Made by a program: the position numbers and the translations under genes
Part shown: positions 1 to 9,729 of the stretch, one piece after another
Layout: each line of letters begins with the position of its first letter
How positions within the stretch are numbered: the first letter of the stretch is position 1
Notes under the pieces: generated by a model
Seen by the model: the letters and a program-made list of their open reading frames with translations, nothing else
Told to the model about the DNA's origin: nothing
The model's database searches: none
NCBI RefSeq assembly: GCF_963259705.1
Contig: NC_081841.1
Span: 27,641,244 to 27,705,243 of the forward strand
Length of the DNA: 64,000 nucleotides
From: Myotis daubentonii
Lineage: Eukaryota; Chordata; Mammalia; Chiroptera; Vespertilionidae
Direction of reading: 5' to 3'

Positions 1-203
1 TACAGGGAGAGCTGGAGGGCAGATATCAGACAGAAACACTCTAGGGGTTGTGATTGTCCTAGGTACTTAAAAGAAATATTGTACATGAGGCACACACAAT
101 AAACACAATGACAATTATGATCCATAGTGCAAATCCTTAGGGCTATGAAGATCCAGGGATTAACCAGGCAACTGTGATGTAACTTTTTGTGAGAATATAT
201 ATA

Positions 204-514
204 TCTAAAAGCCAGAATGATCAGTCAACCAGTCGCTATGATGCTCACTGACCACCAGGGGGCAGATGCTCAATGCTGGAACTGCCTCCTGCTGGTCAAT
301 GTGCTCCCACAGCCAACCTCCCTCAGCTGGCCAACCTCCCCCCACCCCCCCATCCCTCCCCTTGTTCCTCCCCCCTGGCCAGCAAGTCCCAATCTGCCCT
401 GTCCTGATTGGCCTGGCCCTGGTTGGGCCTGGGCAAGAGGGCCCTAATAGGCCCTGATCGCAGGCCAGGCCCAGGGTCCTCACCCATGCCCGAATTTGTC
501 CTCCAAGCCTCTAG
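204..514 (+). mobile_element. degenerate Helitron (HeliBat-type, non-autonomous)
   Basis: The left end resembles the HeliBat start (TCTAAAAGCC, then AGAATGATCAG and CAACCAGTCGCTATGATG). The right end is a decayed GGGCCTCTAG (AAGCCTCTAG), stopping at CTAG before a T. The subterminal arm CCACCAGGGGGCAG is present and its inverted partner is mutated. The interior is C-rich. No helicase or Rep coding is seen. It is older or more degraded than the other copies. Confidence 0.7.
252..265 (+). promoter_or_regulatory. CTCF-core-like motif inside Helitron
   Basis: CCACCAGGGGGCAG matches the core of the known CTCF consensus (CCACNAGRKGGC). The inverted partner at 282-295 is degraded. Binding is inferred from sequence only. 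Confidence 0.4.
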
Positions 515-939
515 TTCTTTATATAATGCATCACACTTTGAGTAAGACATGAACTCTGTCCAAGCTTAGAGTTGCAACTTCAAAATTATATAAACATGCA
601 AAAGAAACTTAGAAGAAAAAATAAGTGTAATCAGGGGGAAATAGAAGTCAAGTGCTGTTTTAAAATTCTTTGGCATTAACGTTAGGGGGCTCAAAAGTAT
701 CCAAGGAGGGCAGAATTTCTTCTAAGACAGAAACCAGGAATAAGTTAATAGTTGGGGCATTTGAGGGACACAGAGGATCGCTCAGTAAGAGCAGATGACA
801 ATCTCCTCTTGGGTACATGACCAAGGCTCTTCAGCCTGTGGCCCAAGAAAAGCCGAACCTGTGTCGCAACCATAGATTTGTTTGCATGGCTTCCTCGACT
901 CCCAGAAGGTCTATTATCTAGTTACTCTTTTTTTGGTAC
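515..939. other. intergenic, nothing recognised
   Basis: AT-rich single-copy-looking sequence. I see no exon, repeat or conserved motif that I can name. Confidence 0.5.
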
Positions 940-1145
940 TTTTCACCAAATACTCCATTTACATTATCTCATTTAATTTTCTCTATGACCCAAAAAAGAA
1001 GGTATTATTCAATTCATTTTACAGATAGACTAAAGCTCAGAGAAGTTATGCAACTTATTCAAGGTCACTTTGCCAGTTTTGTAGAGCAGGAATTTGAAGC
1101 TGTGTTTATTTGATTCTAAAGCACCTACTGTTTACACTATATTGC
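940..1145 (-). repeat. MIR SINE, antisense
   Basis: It contains the MIR core read backwards: CATTATCTCATTTAATTTTC, then ATTTTACAGATAGACTAAAGC and GGTCAC further on. This is an old pan-mammalian tRNA-derived SINE, heavily diverged. Confidence 0.6.
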
Positions 1146-1227
1146 CCCCAAAGGTTAATTTGACTAATTTGGCTTATCTTAGGCCCTCATATTTCAGGCT
1201 CTAGATCTAACATAGTAGGATCCTAGT

Positions 1228-1415
1228 TAGCATTGTCAGATGAAATAAAAGATTCCCAGTTAAATTTAAATTTCAGATAAACAACAACATTTTAAGTATA
1301 AGCATATCCCAAATATTTAATGGTAAATAGTTATACCCCAAAATTATTTGTTGTTTATCTGAAATTTAAATTTAACTGAGTGCCCTATATTTTCACTTGC
1401 TAAACCTGACAATCC
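1228..1415. repeat. palindromic MITE-like DNA transposon remnant
   Basis: Two inverted arms of about 30 bp (1258-1288 and 1349-1377) share CAGTTAAATTTAAATTTCAG and ATAAACAACAA as reverse complements around an AT-rich loop. The outer edges (TTGTCAGATGAAATAAAA and TTTTCACTTGCTAAACCTGA) are also roughly complementary. This agrees with an ancient non-autonomous eutherian DNA element; I cannot name the family with certainty. Confidence 0.55.
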
Positions 1416-2340
1416 TAATTTTAGTAGGTTCCCCAGATGAGAGAAAAGAAAGTTTGTGGTTTCTGACCATTGTGAAAGAATTGGGAAGTCATAAAAGCCT
1501 GATCTGTGAGAAATTCTCTAGTTTATCTCCATGGCTTTGGCAGAACTGGGATGTGCCAGTTGCTGGTGGCACACTCTGATGCCACTGGTGATTCCCATGG
1601 CCTGAATCACACTTCGGAGAGCCACCGACATTGCCTGTTTGCTGGGGCAGGAGGGTGCCCACAGCACAAGAATTGGATTCAGTGAGCAGAGGAGCTGGGA
1701 GGGCACTTCCTAAGCCACTGGGAGCTTTGTAAAGTGAAGATCCGCTGATGCCTTCTCTATGGTTTGATGCAGAAGGTCACAGGGTCAGACTCTGTGGGGG
1801 CAGAGTTTTAGTCCAATTCAGGGTTTTAGTCCAATTTCTTCATTTGTTTATTTACTCATTTGACAAATATACATGGCATACGTAGTAAAGGCCAGGTACT
1901 GTTGTCGGTTCTGGGATCACAGAAATCAACAAAAACTGGAAAAGCAGCCCATATTCCAAAGGGGGATTAAGACAAAATCCTTGTGATGAGTAGGTCATCC
2001 AGGGGTCTGGCCAGGTTCACCATCTCTGGTTCCAGCTCACAAACTAGTCAATGTGTTTCTTTGAACAACTTGAAAATTGGCAGGACAGGATGAAAGTAGT
2101 AAGTTGGAAAAAAAGTATCTTGGTGGTAAGGATTTAAAATGATTTTGAAAGTAATAAGAAAAAGTTGATGAAGTTATACAACATAATATTTGAGGGATGT
2201 GCAGTGTGGTAGAAAGAGAAATAAAAGGCTAGCACAAGCCAAAGATTGTCCAGGAGAATTGAAGCTAAGGATATTAGCATAAATCTATAATGGGTGAAAC
2301 AAAGAATTCAATGAAAACAAAGCTTCCAGGTAGTGGATTA
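1416..2340. other. upstream flank or intron 1 of PDE6H, nothing certain
   Basis: Unassigned sequence. A GGGGATTAAG motif near 1963 fits the CRX/OTX core (GGATTA), which is common near photoreceptor genes but also frequent by chance. No coding exon is visible. Confidence 0.35.
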
Positions 2341-2354
2341 TGAAAGGGGTTGGC

Positions 2355-2418
2355 TCAAGATGAGGGATTAAGGCTATTTGGGAGTTCTTTGGAGCTTTTC
2401 AGGATCTTCCTTCCTAAG
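2355..2418 (+). promoter_or_regulatory. PDE6H: weak candidate for PDE6H promoter or non-coding exon 1
   Basis: GGGATTAAGG, a CRX-core match, lies about 50 bp upstream of CCTAAG|GTAAAT, a fair splice donor at about 2418. The mammalian PDE6H gene has an untranslated first exon, so a promoter and donor are expected upstream of 3606. No TATA box or CpG island supports this position, so it is only a pointer. Confidence 0.15.
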
Positions 2419-2483
2419 GTAAATATTATCAACTTTTTTGATGGAAAAGAAAATTTTTTTTTAGCTTAGCACATTTGTTTTTT

Positions 2484-2676
2484 AAATATACCTTTGTTAG
2501 ATCAACTAAAGGACTTGTATGCATGCATATAAGCATAACCAATGGACATAAGACACTGGGGGATAGGGGAAGCTAGGGGACTGTCTAGGGCGGGGGGATA
2601 AAATGGATACATATGTAGTACCCTTTGTAATACTTTAAGCAATAAAAAAAATAAATAAATTTATGTATCTTTAAAA

Positions 2677-2711
<35 letters not shown>

Positions 2712-2725
2712 ATATACCTTTGTTA
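2484..2725 (+). mobile_element. 5'-truncated L1 3' end with 16-bp target duplication
   Basis: The insert 2500-2709 ends with the bat L1 3' terminus (TAATACTTTAAGCAATAAA) and an AAAT-rich tail. It is flanked by identical 16-bp copies of AAATATACCTTTGTTA at 2484-2499 and 2710-2725. Only about 200 bp of the element was inserted, which is typical 5' truncation. It lies upstream of the coding exons of PDE6H. Confidence 0.85.
2672..2709. repeat. (AAAT)n microsatellite in the L1 tail
   Basis: About nine uninterrupted AAAT units grown from the L1 poly(A) tail. Confidence 0.9.
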
Positions 2726-2930
2726 ATCATGTTCTTTGATTTGTATATGAAGAGTGACAATGCACATTTCTACAGCTAAAATGAAAGTCTGGGAAAACCA
2801 TATTAGATAGGCCCATGATTTGGATAGGAAAAAATGTCAAAAATTTCTGAGAAATGTGTAGCTGAAGAACCTCATGTCTGGATATGAAGTTAAATCACAA
2901 ACTTACTGCTTAATTACTCTGCATCGATTT

Positions 2931-2931
<1 letters not shown>

Positions 2932-2966
<35 letters not shown>
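2932..2966. repeat. (TG)n microsatellite
   Basis: About 17 uninterrupted TG units. Confidence 0.95.
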
Positions 2967-2967
<1 letters not shown>

Positions 2968-3605
2968 GGGATGTATTGCATACTTTCATGGGCGTTGGTA
3001 CCCTGATTCAGAGCTACTCCTGTCCAGACAATTACATTTCCACACCATCACTGCCTCCTCCCTGCCAGCTCTGAACTAGGAGAGAAGTCTCTAGATCACG
3101 TGAAGATTAAATAAAGTAAAGACTATAAAGAACAAAAGACATAACAATGGGTCAGCAAACATTTAGAGTCTGATTATTTTGCAGCTGGGTGAAAAATGTG
3201 TAAAGCTTAAATAATATGATAATATGTCAAGGCTGTAAAGACTGTAGATATCATTTAGTCCATTCTCCTCCCTTTACATATAATGAGACTGGTGATCACA
3301 GAGCGGCAGTAGGCCATTCTAATAAATCACATGGAAAGCTAGTGGCTGATTTACTAGAACAACATATCTACCTAGATTCTTGAAATCTATTGGTTGTCAA
3401 TTTGTATTCCACTATATTGAGTGTCTCCATCAATTTATACTGTGATTTATTTAAAATATCTTTAAAAGATGATAACTTCTCCCCTATTGAGCCAACACAA
3501 AATACTTAAGCTTCTTTATCACGGTGCTTTTTCTTTCCCAGTTTACAGCAAAGGTCTACTAAGCAACTGTCCTCATACCTTGAAGGGTTTTTTCTTCTCT
3601 CACAG
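2967..3605 (+). other. PDE6H: intron ahead of first PDE6H coding exon
   Basis: Non-coding. It ends with a pyrimidine tract (TTTTTTCTTCTCT) and CACAG acceptor at 3601-3605. A faint antisense MIR-like stretch lies at 3225-3340. Confidence 0.6.
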
Positions 3606-3652
3606 TTTAAGGGGCCTGAAGAAGAAACATCGGCCACCAAAGGACCATAAGA
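3606..3652 (+). other. PDE6H: PDE6H 5' UTR part of exon 2
   Basis: These are the 47 bases between the CACAG acceptor and the start codon. An in-frame TAA at 3647-3649 precedes the ATG, which supports the chosen start. Confidence 0.75.
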
Positions 3653-3786
3653 ATGAGTGACAATGCTACTTTGGTTCCTCCAGCTTCAAACCAGGGTCCC
3701 ACCACCCCACGCAAAGGGCCCCCAAAATTCAAGCAGAGGCAGACTCGCCAATTCAAGAGCAAGCCTCCTAAGAAAGGTGTGAAAGG
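3653..3786 (+). CDS. PDE6H: PDE6H coding exon 1 of 3: cone PDE6 gamma subunit, residues 1-44 plus two bases
   Basis: PDE6H is the small inhibitory subunit of cone phosphodiesterase 6. It blocks the catalytic PDE6C dimer in the dark and is displaced by activated cone transducin, which allows cGMP hydrolysis in cone outer segments. This exon encodes the start MSDNATL, the TTPRKGPP segment with the conserved threonines at 17 and 18, and the polycationic stretch [17 protein letters not shown] that contacts the PDE6 catalytic subunits and transducin. It ends GG|GTAAG, phase 2. Joined to the next two exons it gives 83 codons and a stop, the cone length; rod PDE6G is 87. Compared with human PDE6H as I remember it, only residues 5, 8 and 9 differ. 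No stop, frameshift or splice damage is seen, so the gene looks functional. Confidence 0.96.
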
Positions 3787-3844
3787 GTAAGACAAGGATG
3801 AAAAATAAGACTTCCTATTGTTTCTTTTCTCCCATAAGACTGCT

Positions 3845-4067
3845 TTGTTGTTGTTGTTTTAAATTAAATTTATTGGGTGACTGGATAACAGGATCATATA
3901 GGTCGCAAGTATATTGCACTGTGTGCTCACCACCCAAGTCAAATCTTCCCCCGTCACCCTATATTAGGCCCTCTTTTCCTCCCATCCTCCCACCCCTTCC
4001 CTTGGCAACCACCACACTGATGTCTGTGTCTACGAGTTTCAGTTTTATGAGTGAAATCATATGGTTC
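3845..4067 (-). repeat. L1 3' part, antisense, left piece split by ERV
   Basis: AATTAAATTTATTGGGTGAC, then the segment with GCACTGTGTGCTCACCACCC, is the bat L1 3' end read backwards. The element resumes at 6379, so the ERV landed in it. Confidence 0.75.
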
Positions 4068-4863
4068 TGCCGGGAGCCGGTCCATCCTTGCTGTTTCAAG
4101 GGACCTGGCATATATGGCATACGGTTCTTAATATGTTTGCTCACCTTCTTGGCGCTGTGTTTTAACCAAGGTCACCTCTCCGAGAAAGGTTGTTTCCCCA
4201 CATAGGAATTTTTCCCTGAAGTCAGGGAGGGGATGCCTCTCCTAGAAAGGTTGTTTCCCCAGGTAGGAATTTTTCCCTGAAGTCAGGGAGGGGATGAAAC
4301 TCCTTAACTAAGTGCCAGGCGGGTAGTTAATCACTACAAACAATCATGCTTAAGCTACATAATCTTTACTCCCTGGAATGGAGATAAGAAACGCCCTAAC
4401 CTTTGTAATAGAGATTGATAGGATTGAATCAACTGGTATAAATACAGTTGTAACAAGACAGAAACACTCAGAACTTAGAACACAGAATTCAGAAGACAGA
4501 ACCTACGCGGAACCTGGAGATGGAGGAGCTTCGCTGGAGAGAACATGGCAAGGGATCCTGGACTGAACCTGACTACAGAAATTGCCAAGAGAACCTGACT
4601 AGAACCTGGTGACCGAACCTGGCTGGAGATCTCAGACAGAACCTGGCTGGAGAACCTAGCGAGGGAACATGGCTACAGAACCTCGCTGGAGATCCGAAGC
4701 AGAACCTCTCTGGAGATCCAAACCAGAACTTCGCTGGAGATCCTGGCTGGAGATCCTGGCTAGGCTGCTGATCAACTGAACACTGTCTCCGTGTCCTTCC
4801 TTCTTCGCCGACTCCGTCTACGCCTTTGGGAACCCCTGGACCTGCTGGGGTTGGACCCCGGCA
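4068..4863 (+). repeat. 5' LTR of the ERV
   Basis: It starts TGCCGGGAGCC and ends CCCCGGCA. A TATA box (GGTATAAATACAG) lies at about 4436-4447, so U3 covers about the first 370 bp. U3 contains an internal duplication of GAAAGGTTGTTTCCCCA and ATTTTTCCCTGAAGTCAGGG. R-U5 is built from many imperfect GAACCTGGCTGGAGA-type units. Its first 380 bp equal the 3' LTR exactly; the remainder does not. Confidence 0.92.
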
Positions 4864-4865
4864 TA

Positions 4866-4883
4866 TGGCGCCCGAACAGGGAC
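4866..4883 (+). other. primer binding site, tRNA-Lys3 type
   Basis: TGGCGCCCGAACAGGGAC, two bases after the LTR end, is the standard tRNA-Lys(UUU) primer site used by several beta- and lentiviruses. Confidence 0.92.
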
Positions 4884-4886
4884 CCC

Positions 4887-5056
4887 TAGGTAAGGGCCCC
4901 GCACTCGGGACGGATAGGACTCCACCATAGGAAAAGGGTGGATAGTCTTCGCCGACTCCGTCCACACCTTTGGGAACACCTGGAAAAGGATTCCCCTAGG
5001 TAAGCCCCCCCCCCCCATTGAGAACCCCCACACTCGGGACGGATAGGACTCCACCA
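4887..5056 (+). repeat. tandem duplication in ERV leader
   Basis: CACTCGGGACGGATAGGACT occurs at about 4902 and again at 5031. CCCCTAGGTAAG occurs at about 4884 and 4994. CTTCGCCGACTCCGTC recurs from the LTR U5 at about 4948. The leader has therefore been partly duplicated together with the end of U5, giving two donor-like sites. Confidence 0.7.
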
Positions 5057-5116
5057 GGGTGCTACAGACCCCCCTGTAGAGGATAAGTAGGGTAAGAAGG
5101 TGGATAGTACAGAACT

Positions 5117-5230
5117 TAGATTGAGAAGATGTGCCATACTGAGTCCAAAGAAAGAAGACTCTGTATTGATCTTTAGATTAAGAAGATGTGCCATACTGAG
5201 TCTAAAGAAATAAGACTCTGTATTGATCTT
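5117..5230 (+). repeat. two tandem ~57-bp units in ERV interior
   Basis: GAAGATGTGCCATACTGAGT followed by AAGACTCTGTATTGATCTT appears twice in direct order with a few substitutions. Confidence 0.8.
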
Positions 5231-5548
5231 TTAACACATATGCTTGCTAGCAGAGGAATTAAGGTTACTCCCAGTCAGACAGAACATTTTATACAAGAAA
5301 TACGTCCATGCTTTTCTGAGGAAGGAAAGGTGCCGGAAAGGTAAATGTAGAGGCATGGGAGAAGGTAGGCCCAAGGAGCCTTATCCTTAACCCCACTGCA
5401 GCCTTTCCACCCCGGGAAAGTGCAGGATTGGCGAGCTCTCCCTGGGGTGATAGATCAGGACTCAGGTAATAGCGGAAAGCGCCAATCCTACTCTTAAAAT
5501 GGATACAAGAGAGCGTTTCAGGTTTTTCTTTTTAATGCTTGTTTTAAA

Positions 5549-5564
5549 AAATAAAAAAGGGGGA
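5549..5564 (+). other. polypurine tract before 3' LTR
   Basis: The run AATAAAAAAGGGGGAA lies three bases before the 3' LTR and is the expected plus-strand primer. Confidence 0.8.
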
Positions 5565-5567
5565 ATT

Positions 5568-6378
5568 TGCCGGGAGCCGGTCCATCCTTGCTGTTTCAAG
5601 GGACCTGGCATATATGGCATACGGTTCTTAATATGTTTGCTCACCTTCTTGGCGCTGTGTTTTAACCAAGGTCACCTCTCCGAGAAAGGTTGTTTCCCCA
5701 CATAGGAATTTTTCCCTGAAGTCAGGGAGGGGATGCCTCTCCTAGAAAGGTTGTTTCCCCAGGTAGGAATTTTTCCCTGAAGTCAGGGAGGGGATGAAAC
5801 TCCTTAACTAAGTGCCAGGCGGGTAGTTAATCACTACAAACAATCATGCTTAAGCTACATAATCTTTACTCCCTGGAATGGAGATAAGAAACGCCCTAAC
5901 CTTTGTAATAGAGATTGATAGGATTGAATCAACTGGTATAAATACAGATGTAACCAGACAGAGAGACAGAACTCAGAACTCAGAACTTAGAACACAGGGC
6001 TTGGAAGACAGGACCAAGAGAGACAGAGCCTAGGCACAGAACCTACACAGAACGTTCTCTAGAGACAGAAGAACTTCGCTGGCGAGAGCATGCCGGAGGA
6101 TCCTGGACCGGGACTGACCTCGGAGCCTGGAGGCGGAGCCTGGCGAGAAAACATGGCAGGGGATCCTGGACTGAACCTGACTGCGGAGTTTGGCAGGAGC
6201 GCCTGACTAGAACCTGGTGACTGGACCTGCCTGGAGAACCTACAGAACCTGGCAATAGAACCAGGCAAGAGAACCCAACCATGCTGGTCAACTGAACGCT
6301 GCCTCCGTGTCATTCCTTCTTCGCGACTCCGTCCACACCTTTGGGGACCCCTGGACCTGCTGGGGTTGGACCCCGGCA
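5568..6378 (+). repeat. 3' LTR of the ERV
   Basis: Same start and end as the 5' LTR. It is identical over 5568-5947, then differs by many substitutions and indels across R-U5 before converging again on GACCTGCTGGGGTTGGACCC. It ends CCGGCA, followed by the TGGTTC duplication. Confidence 0.92.
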
Positions 6379-6530
6379 TGGTTCTTAGCTTTTTCTTCCA
6401 AGCTTATTTCACTTTGCATAATATCTTCAAGGTCTACCTGTGTTGTCTCAAATGGCAGGATCTCATCTTTTCTTATGGCTGAGTAGTAGTCCATGGTGTA
6501 TATGTGCCACATCTACTTTTGAGATTTAAT
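6379..6530 (-). repeat. L1 ORF2 3' part, antisense, right piece
   Basis: On the minus strand this region encodes WHIYTMDYYSAIRKDE, the familiar end of mammalian L1 ORF2. It continues the piece at 3845-4067. Confidence 0.8.
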
Positions 6531-7484
6531 GCCTACCATTAAGTAAACTTACAAAAATTTCCACCCCATCTTCTATTTTCCTGTCTGCCACAATCTTTGC
6601 TGAGTCATGCTTTTAGCCTTGGAATACTTTCTCTCTCAGCTCTCAGGTCTAAGGCCAAATATAACAAGGCAAATGGAGCCATTCACAATGACCTTTGACT
6701 TGACCTCCCTGGCTTTTCTTCTTGACCACTCCCTTTCACCAATAGACCCCATGTTTTCATCAGGGTTACAGAACCACTGGCCATTTCCAGAAATCACACT
6801 TTATTTTTATGGCTTCAATCTTATGTCTTAAGTTCTTTGTTTTTCTCTTTCTCTCCTTGGCAATGTCTTATTTTTCAACACACACTCATAAGTTAATTTC
6901 TTTTTGAAGCTGTTACTGACTCTCTTAGACAAATGTTATCATTAATTCCTTGTTTGCCTTTTGTACATTCAGCTATCATAACGTTTACTATTTTGTATTA
7001 CATTTATTTGTTTTCATTTGTTTCTTGAGACAGAGCTCACTCAGAGAAAATTATTTATTTTTTCTCTCTCCTCCCTGAGCCTAACACAGTGTCTGGCACA
7101 TAGAAGATGCCTAATACGATACTTTTGGGTAACTAAACAAATGAATAAATTAATCAGTTTAATTCCTTTCATATTGCTTTTTTCATTCCAATTTCTATTT
7201 TTAAAAGTGAGGCTTGGCTAAAATTGCCCCACTGATCATTCCTTCTGGCCCTTGATTGTTTCAGGTTAATTTTTTACCCTGGGGAAAATATCTCTCCATG
7301 GGACACACTCTTTAAAACCTGCCTGAGTGTTATTTTCTTTACCTTAATTCAATGCAAACATAAGAAGTTTTTCAAATATAAAAGCTTAAGCCTCTTCTTC
7401 CCTCCTTGAGTTAGGAAACTTTCCACATGAGTCATTCCAGGACCCTTTTGTTCTGATCTCAGCTAATTTTTATTTTTTCCATAG
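6531..7484 (+). other. PDE6H: PDE6H intron, nothing further recognised
   Basis: T-rich intronic sequence ending in the TTTTTTCCATAG acceptor. No exon or named repeat is seen. Confidence 0.5.
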
Positions 7485-7525
7485 GTTTGGAGATGACATT
7501 CCAGGCATGGAAGGGCTGGGAACAG
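7485..7525 (+). CDS. PDE6H: PDE6H coding exon 2 of 3: residues 45-58
   Basis: This 41-bp exon has acceptor TTTTTTCCATAG| and donor ACAG|GTGAG. With the two bases carried from the previous exon it encodes GFGDDIPGMEGLGT, the glycine-rich linker between the polycationic region and the inhibitory C terminus. It leaves one base (G) for the next exon, so phase is kept at both junctions. The exon is far too short to be found as a free ORF; it rests on the match to the PDE6 gamma family and the splice sites. Confidence 0.96.
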
Positions 7526-8104
7526 GTGAGCCATTCAGAGACTAAAGTGAGGACATTACACTTGAAGTTTCATCTTTTTATCTGCTTCAGGCCAATTGAA
7601 AGTTACCAGAAAAACCTAAGGCAGCAGTTCCTTTGAAGACCGAAAAATGTGGGGTTTTATTTTTGATCTCCTAAGTACTAGTTAGAATGTGTGTGCCAAG
7701 AGGCAAACACTCTAAAAGAAATCAGGTTAGGCCCCATGTTTGTTTAATGAATTCTCTTGTCTTGTTCAACAACTATTGAGAGACTGTAATGGTGAATTGC
7801 AGACTTGTTACAAAGATTCTCAGTTAGTCTAGACCAGCTTCTTTATTTTTCGGAAGAGAAAGCTGAGACACAGCAGAATTAAGTGACAATCAGAGGCCAC
7901 AAGTGAGGTACTGGAAACAAGGGTGGGGCCTGGAGAGCATTTCTACTCTAGCAGGCCAACCACTCCCTCAACTGCTTCCTCTTTTCACACATTCTCTGGC
8001 ACCCAGAACAGGGCCCCACACACTGAAAGTATCCAATGCAATATTTTTTTTCATTGCCTAGCATTTTTATTCATTGAATAATGAACGCAAATTACTGCCT
8101 ATTC
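7526..8104 (+). other. PDE6H: PDE6H intron 3, first part
   Basis: Non-coding, with a weak MIR-like stretch around 7810-7920 (AGAGAAAGCTGAGACACAG). Confidence 0.4.
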
Positions 8105-8800
8105 TTTTAAAAAAATTAATAGGCTTTATTTTTTAGAGCAGTTTGAGATTTACAGGAAATTTAAGTAGAAAGTACAGAGTTCCTATACACACCCTCTGCT
8201 CCCCTCCTCCCCTGTACATAGTTTTTCTTATTATTAATGACTTGCATTTGTTACAATTGATGAATCAATAGCGACACATTATTATTAACTAAAGTCCATA
8301 GCTTACATTAGGATTCAGTCTCTGTGTTGTTGTCCAGTTCTTTAGGCTTTGAAAAATGCGCAATGCCACATATGTAACATTACAGGTTCATACAGAAGAG
8401 TTTCACTGTCCCCCAAGTCCCCTGTGCTCTGTTTATCCCCACCCCCCAAATACGCCAAACAACCAATAATCTTTTTACTGTCTTCATAGGTTTGCCTTTT
8501 CCAGATTGTCATATAGTTAGAGACATACAGTATGTAGCTTTTCCAGACTTCTTGCAGTTAGAAGTATTCTTTCACTTAAGGTTCCTCCATGTCTTTACAT
8601 GGCTGATAGCACATTTCTTTTTATCACTGAATAATATTTCACTGCATGGTTGTATCACAGTTTATTTATCATATTGAAAGACATCCTGGTTGCTTCCAAG
8701 ATTTGACAATTATAAATAAAGCAGCTATAGACATCCTTGTGCAGGTATTTGTGTAGACATGAGTTTTCAACTCATCCAATACACTTTTTGTTTAATCCTC
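8105..8800 (-). repeat. old L1 3' region, antisense
   Basis: It shows characteristic backward L1 text such as GCTGATAGCACATTTC, ACTGAATAATATTTCACTGC and TATAAATAAAGCAGCTATAG. It is diverged and interrupted downstream by SINE and Helitron insertions; the L1 resumes after about 9730. Confidence 0.65.
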
Positions 8801-8814
8801 ATTGGAGGACATGT

Positions 8815-9057
8815 TTTTTGTTGTTGTTGTTGTTTTTTTTTTTATTGATTTGAGAGAGAATGAGAGAGAGAGAGAGAAAGTGAGAGAGAGAGAGAATATC
8901 AATGTGAGAGAGAAACATCAATTGGTTGCTGGTTGCCTCCTATACGAGCCCAGATCAGGAATCAAACCTATAACCTGGATATGTGCCTTGACTGGGAACC
9001 TGTAAGCTTTTGGTACACAAGATGATGCTCCAACCCACTGAGCTACACTGACCTGGG
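8815..9057 (-). mobile_element. Ves SINE, antisense
   Basis: It opens with a T-rich tail and GA-rich tract, then GAGAAACATCAATTGGTTGC, then the tRNA-derived head ending CACTGAGCTACACTGACCTG. The boxes are diverged. Confidence 0.75.
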
Positions 9058-9084
9058 TTCATCCAATACACTGTTTTAAAAAAA

Positions 9085-9495
9085 TCTACACTAATAAAAG
9101 CCTAGGTGGTCCTTGTGCACGACATTGTCACAAGATGGCCACCACAAGATGGCTCTGTGCACAGTGGAGGTGGGGCCCAGTGGCTGCTCTGCGTGGTGAG
9201 GCCTGGGGGGTCCCGCAGCTCCATGCAACACAGAGGAGGCCGGTCCCAGTGGAGAAGGCAGGCTGTGGCAGGGGAGGGTAGTTGTGGGCATCAGGGGAGC
9301 AGTTAGGCATCAATCAGGCCAGCAGGGGAGCGGTTAGGGGGCGATCAGGCTGAAGGCAGAAGCGGTTAGGGGCAATCAGGCAGGCAGGCTGGCAAGTGCT
9401 TAGGAGCCAGTGGTCCCAGATTGTGAGAGGGTACAGGCCAGGCTGAGGGACATGTCCACCTCCCCCATGAACTAATTTTGTGCACTGGGCTTCTA

Positions 9496-9496
<1 letters not shown>
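9085..9496 (+). mobile_element. Helitron (HeliBat-type, non-autonomous)
   Basis: It starts TCTACACTAATAAAAGCC and ends with the hairpin region and GGGCTTCTAG. The interior has repeated GGGGAGCGGTTAGGG and GATCAGGC units, as in the copies at 63617 and 23094. A long (TA)n tract directly follows the end. Confidence 0.85.

Positions 9497-9557
<61 letters not shown>
9497..9557. repeat. (TA)n microsatellite abutting Helitron end
   Basis: About 30 TA units between the Helitron 3' end and a Ves SINE. Confidence 0.95.
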
Positions 9558-9559
<2 letters not shown>

Positions 9560-9729
9560 ATTTCAGAGAGGAAGGGGGAGGGAGAGAGAGAGAAACATCA
9601 ATTGGCTGTTTCCTGCATACTCCCCACTGGGGATTGAGCCCCCAAGGGCATGTGCCCTTGACCAGAAGCAAACCTGGGACTCTTCAGTCCACAGGCTGAT
9701 GCTCTATCCACTGAATCAAACCATCTAGA
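9558..9729 (-). mobile_element. Ves SINE, antisense
   Basis: TGATTTCAGAGAGGAAGG, AGAGAAACATCAATTGGC and a degraded tRNA-like head (GATGCTCTATCCACTGAATC) identify it. Confidence 0.85.

Larger units (their letters stand above)
4062..6384 (+). mobile_element. compact endogenous retrovirus, class II-like, sense in PDE6H intron
   Basis: Two direct LTRs of 796 and 811 bp flank only 704 bp of internal DNA. A 6-bp target duplication TGGTTC (4062-4067 and 6379-6384) fits betaretrovirus-like (ERVK) integration. The primer binding site is complementary to tRNA-Lys(UUU). The inside has a leader, a splice-donor-like CTAG|GTAAGG, a short open stretch near 5238-5342 that may be a Gag matrix remnant, and a purine tract. 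No pol or env coding remains, so it could move only with proteins from other copies. The LTR promoter (TATAAATA) points the same way as PDE6H. Confidence 0.9.

Noticed and set aside
5238..5342. Functional retroviral gag
   Set aside because: Only about a hundred bases remain open and the rest of the coding interior is missing.
9366..9699. Open frames reading alternating Tyr-Ile
   Set aside because: They are translations of the (TA)n tract, as are those at 39703-39906.
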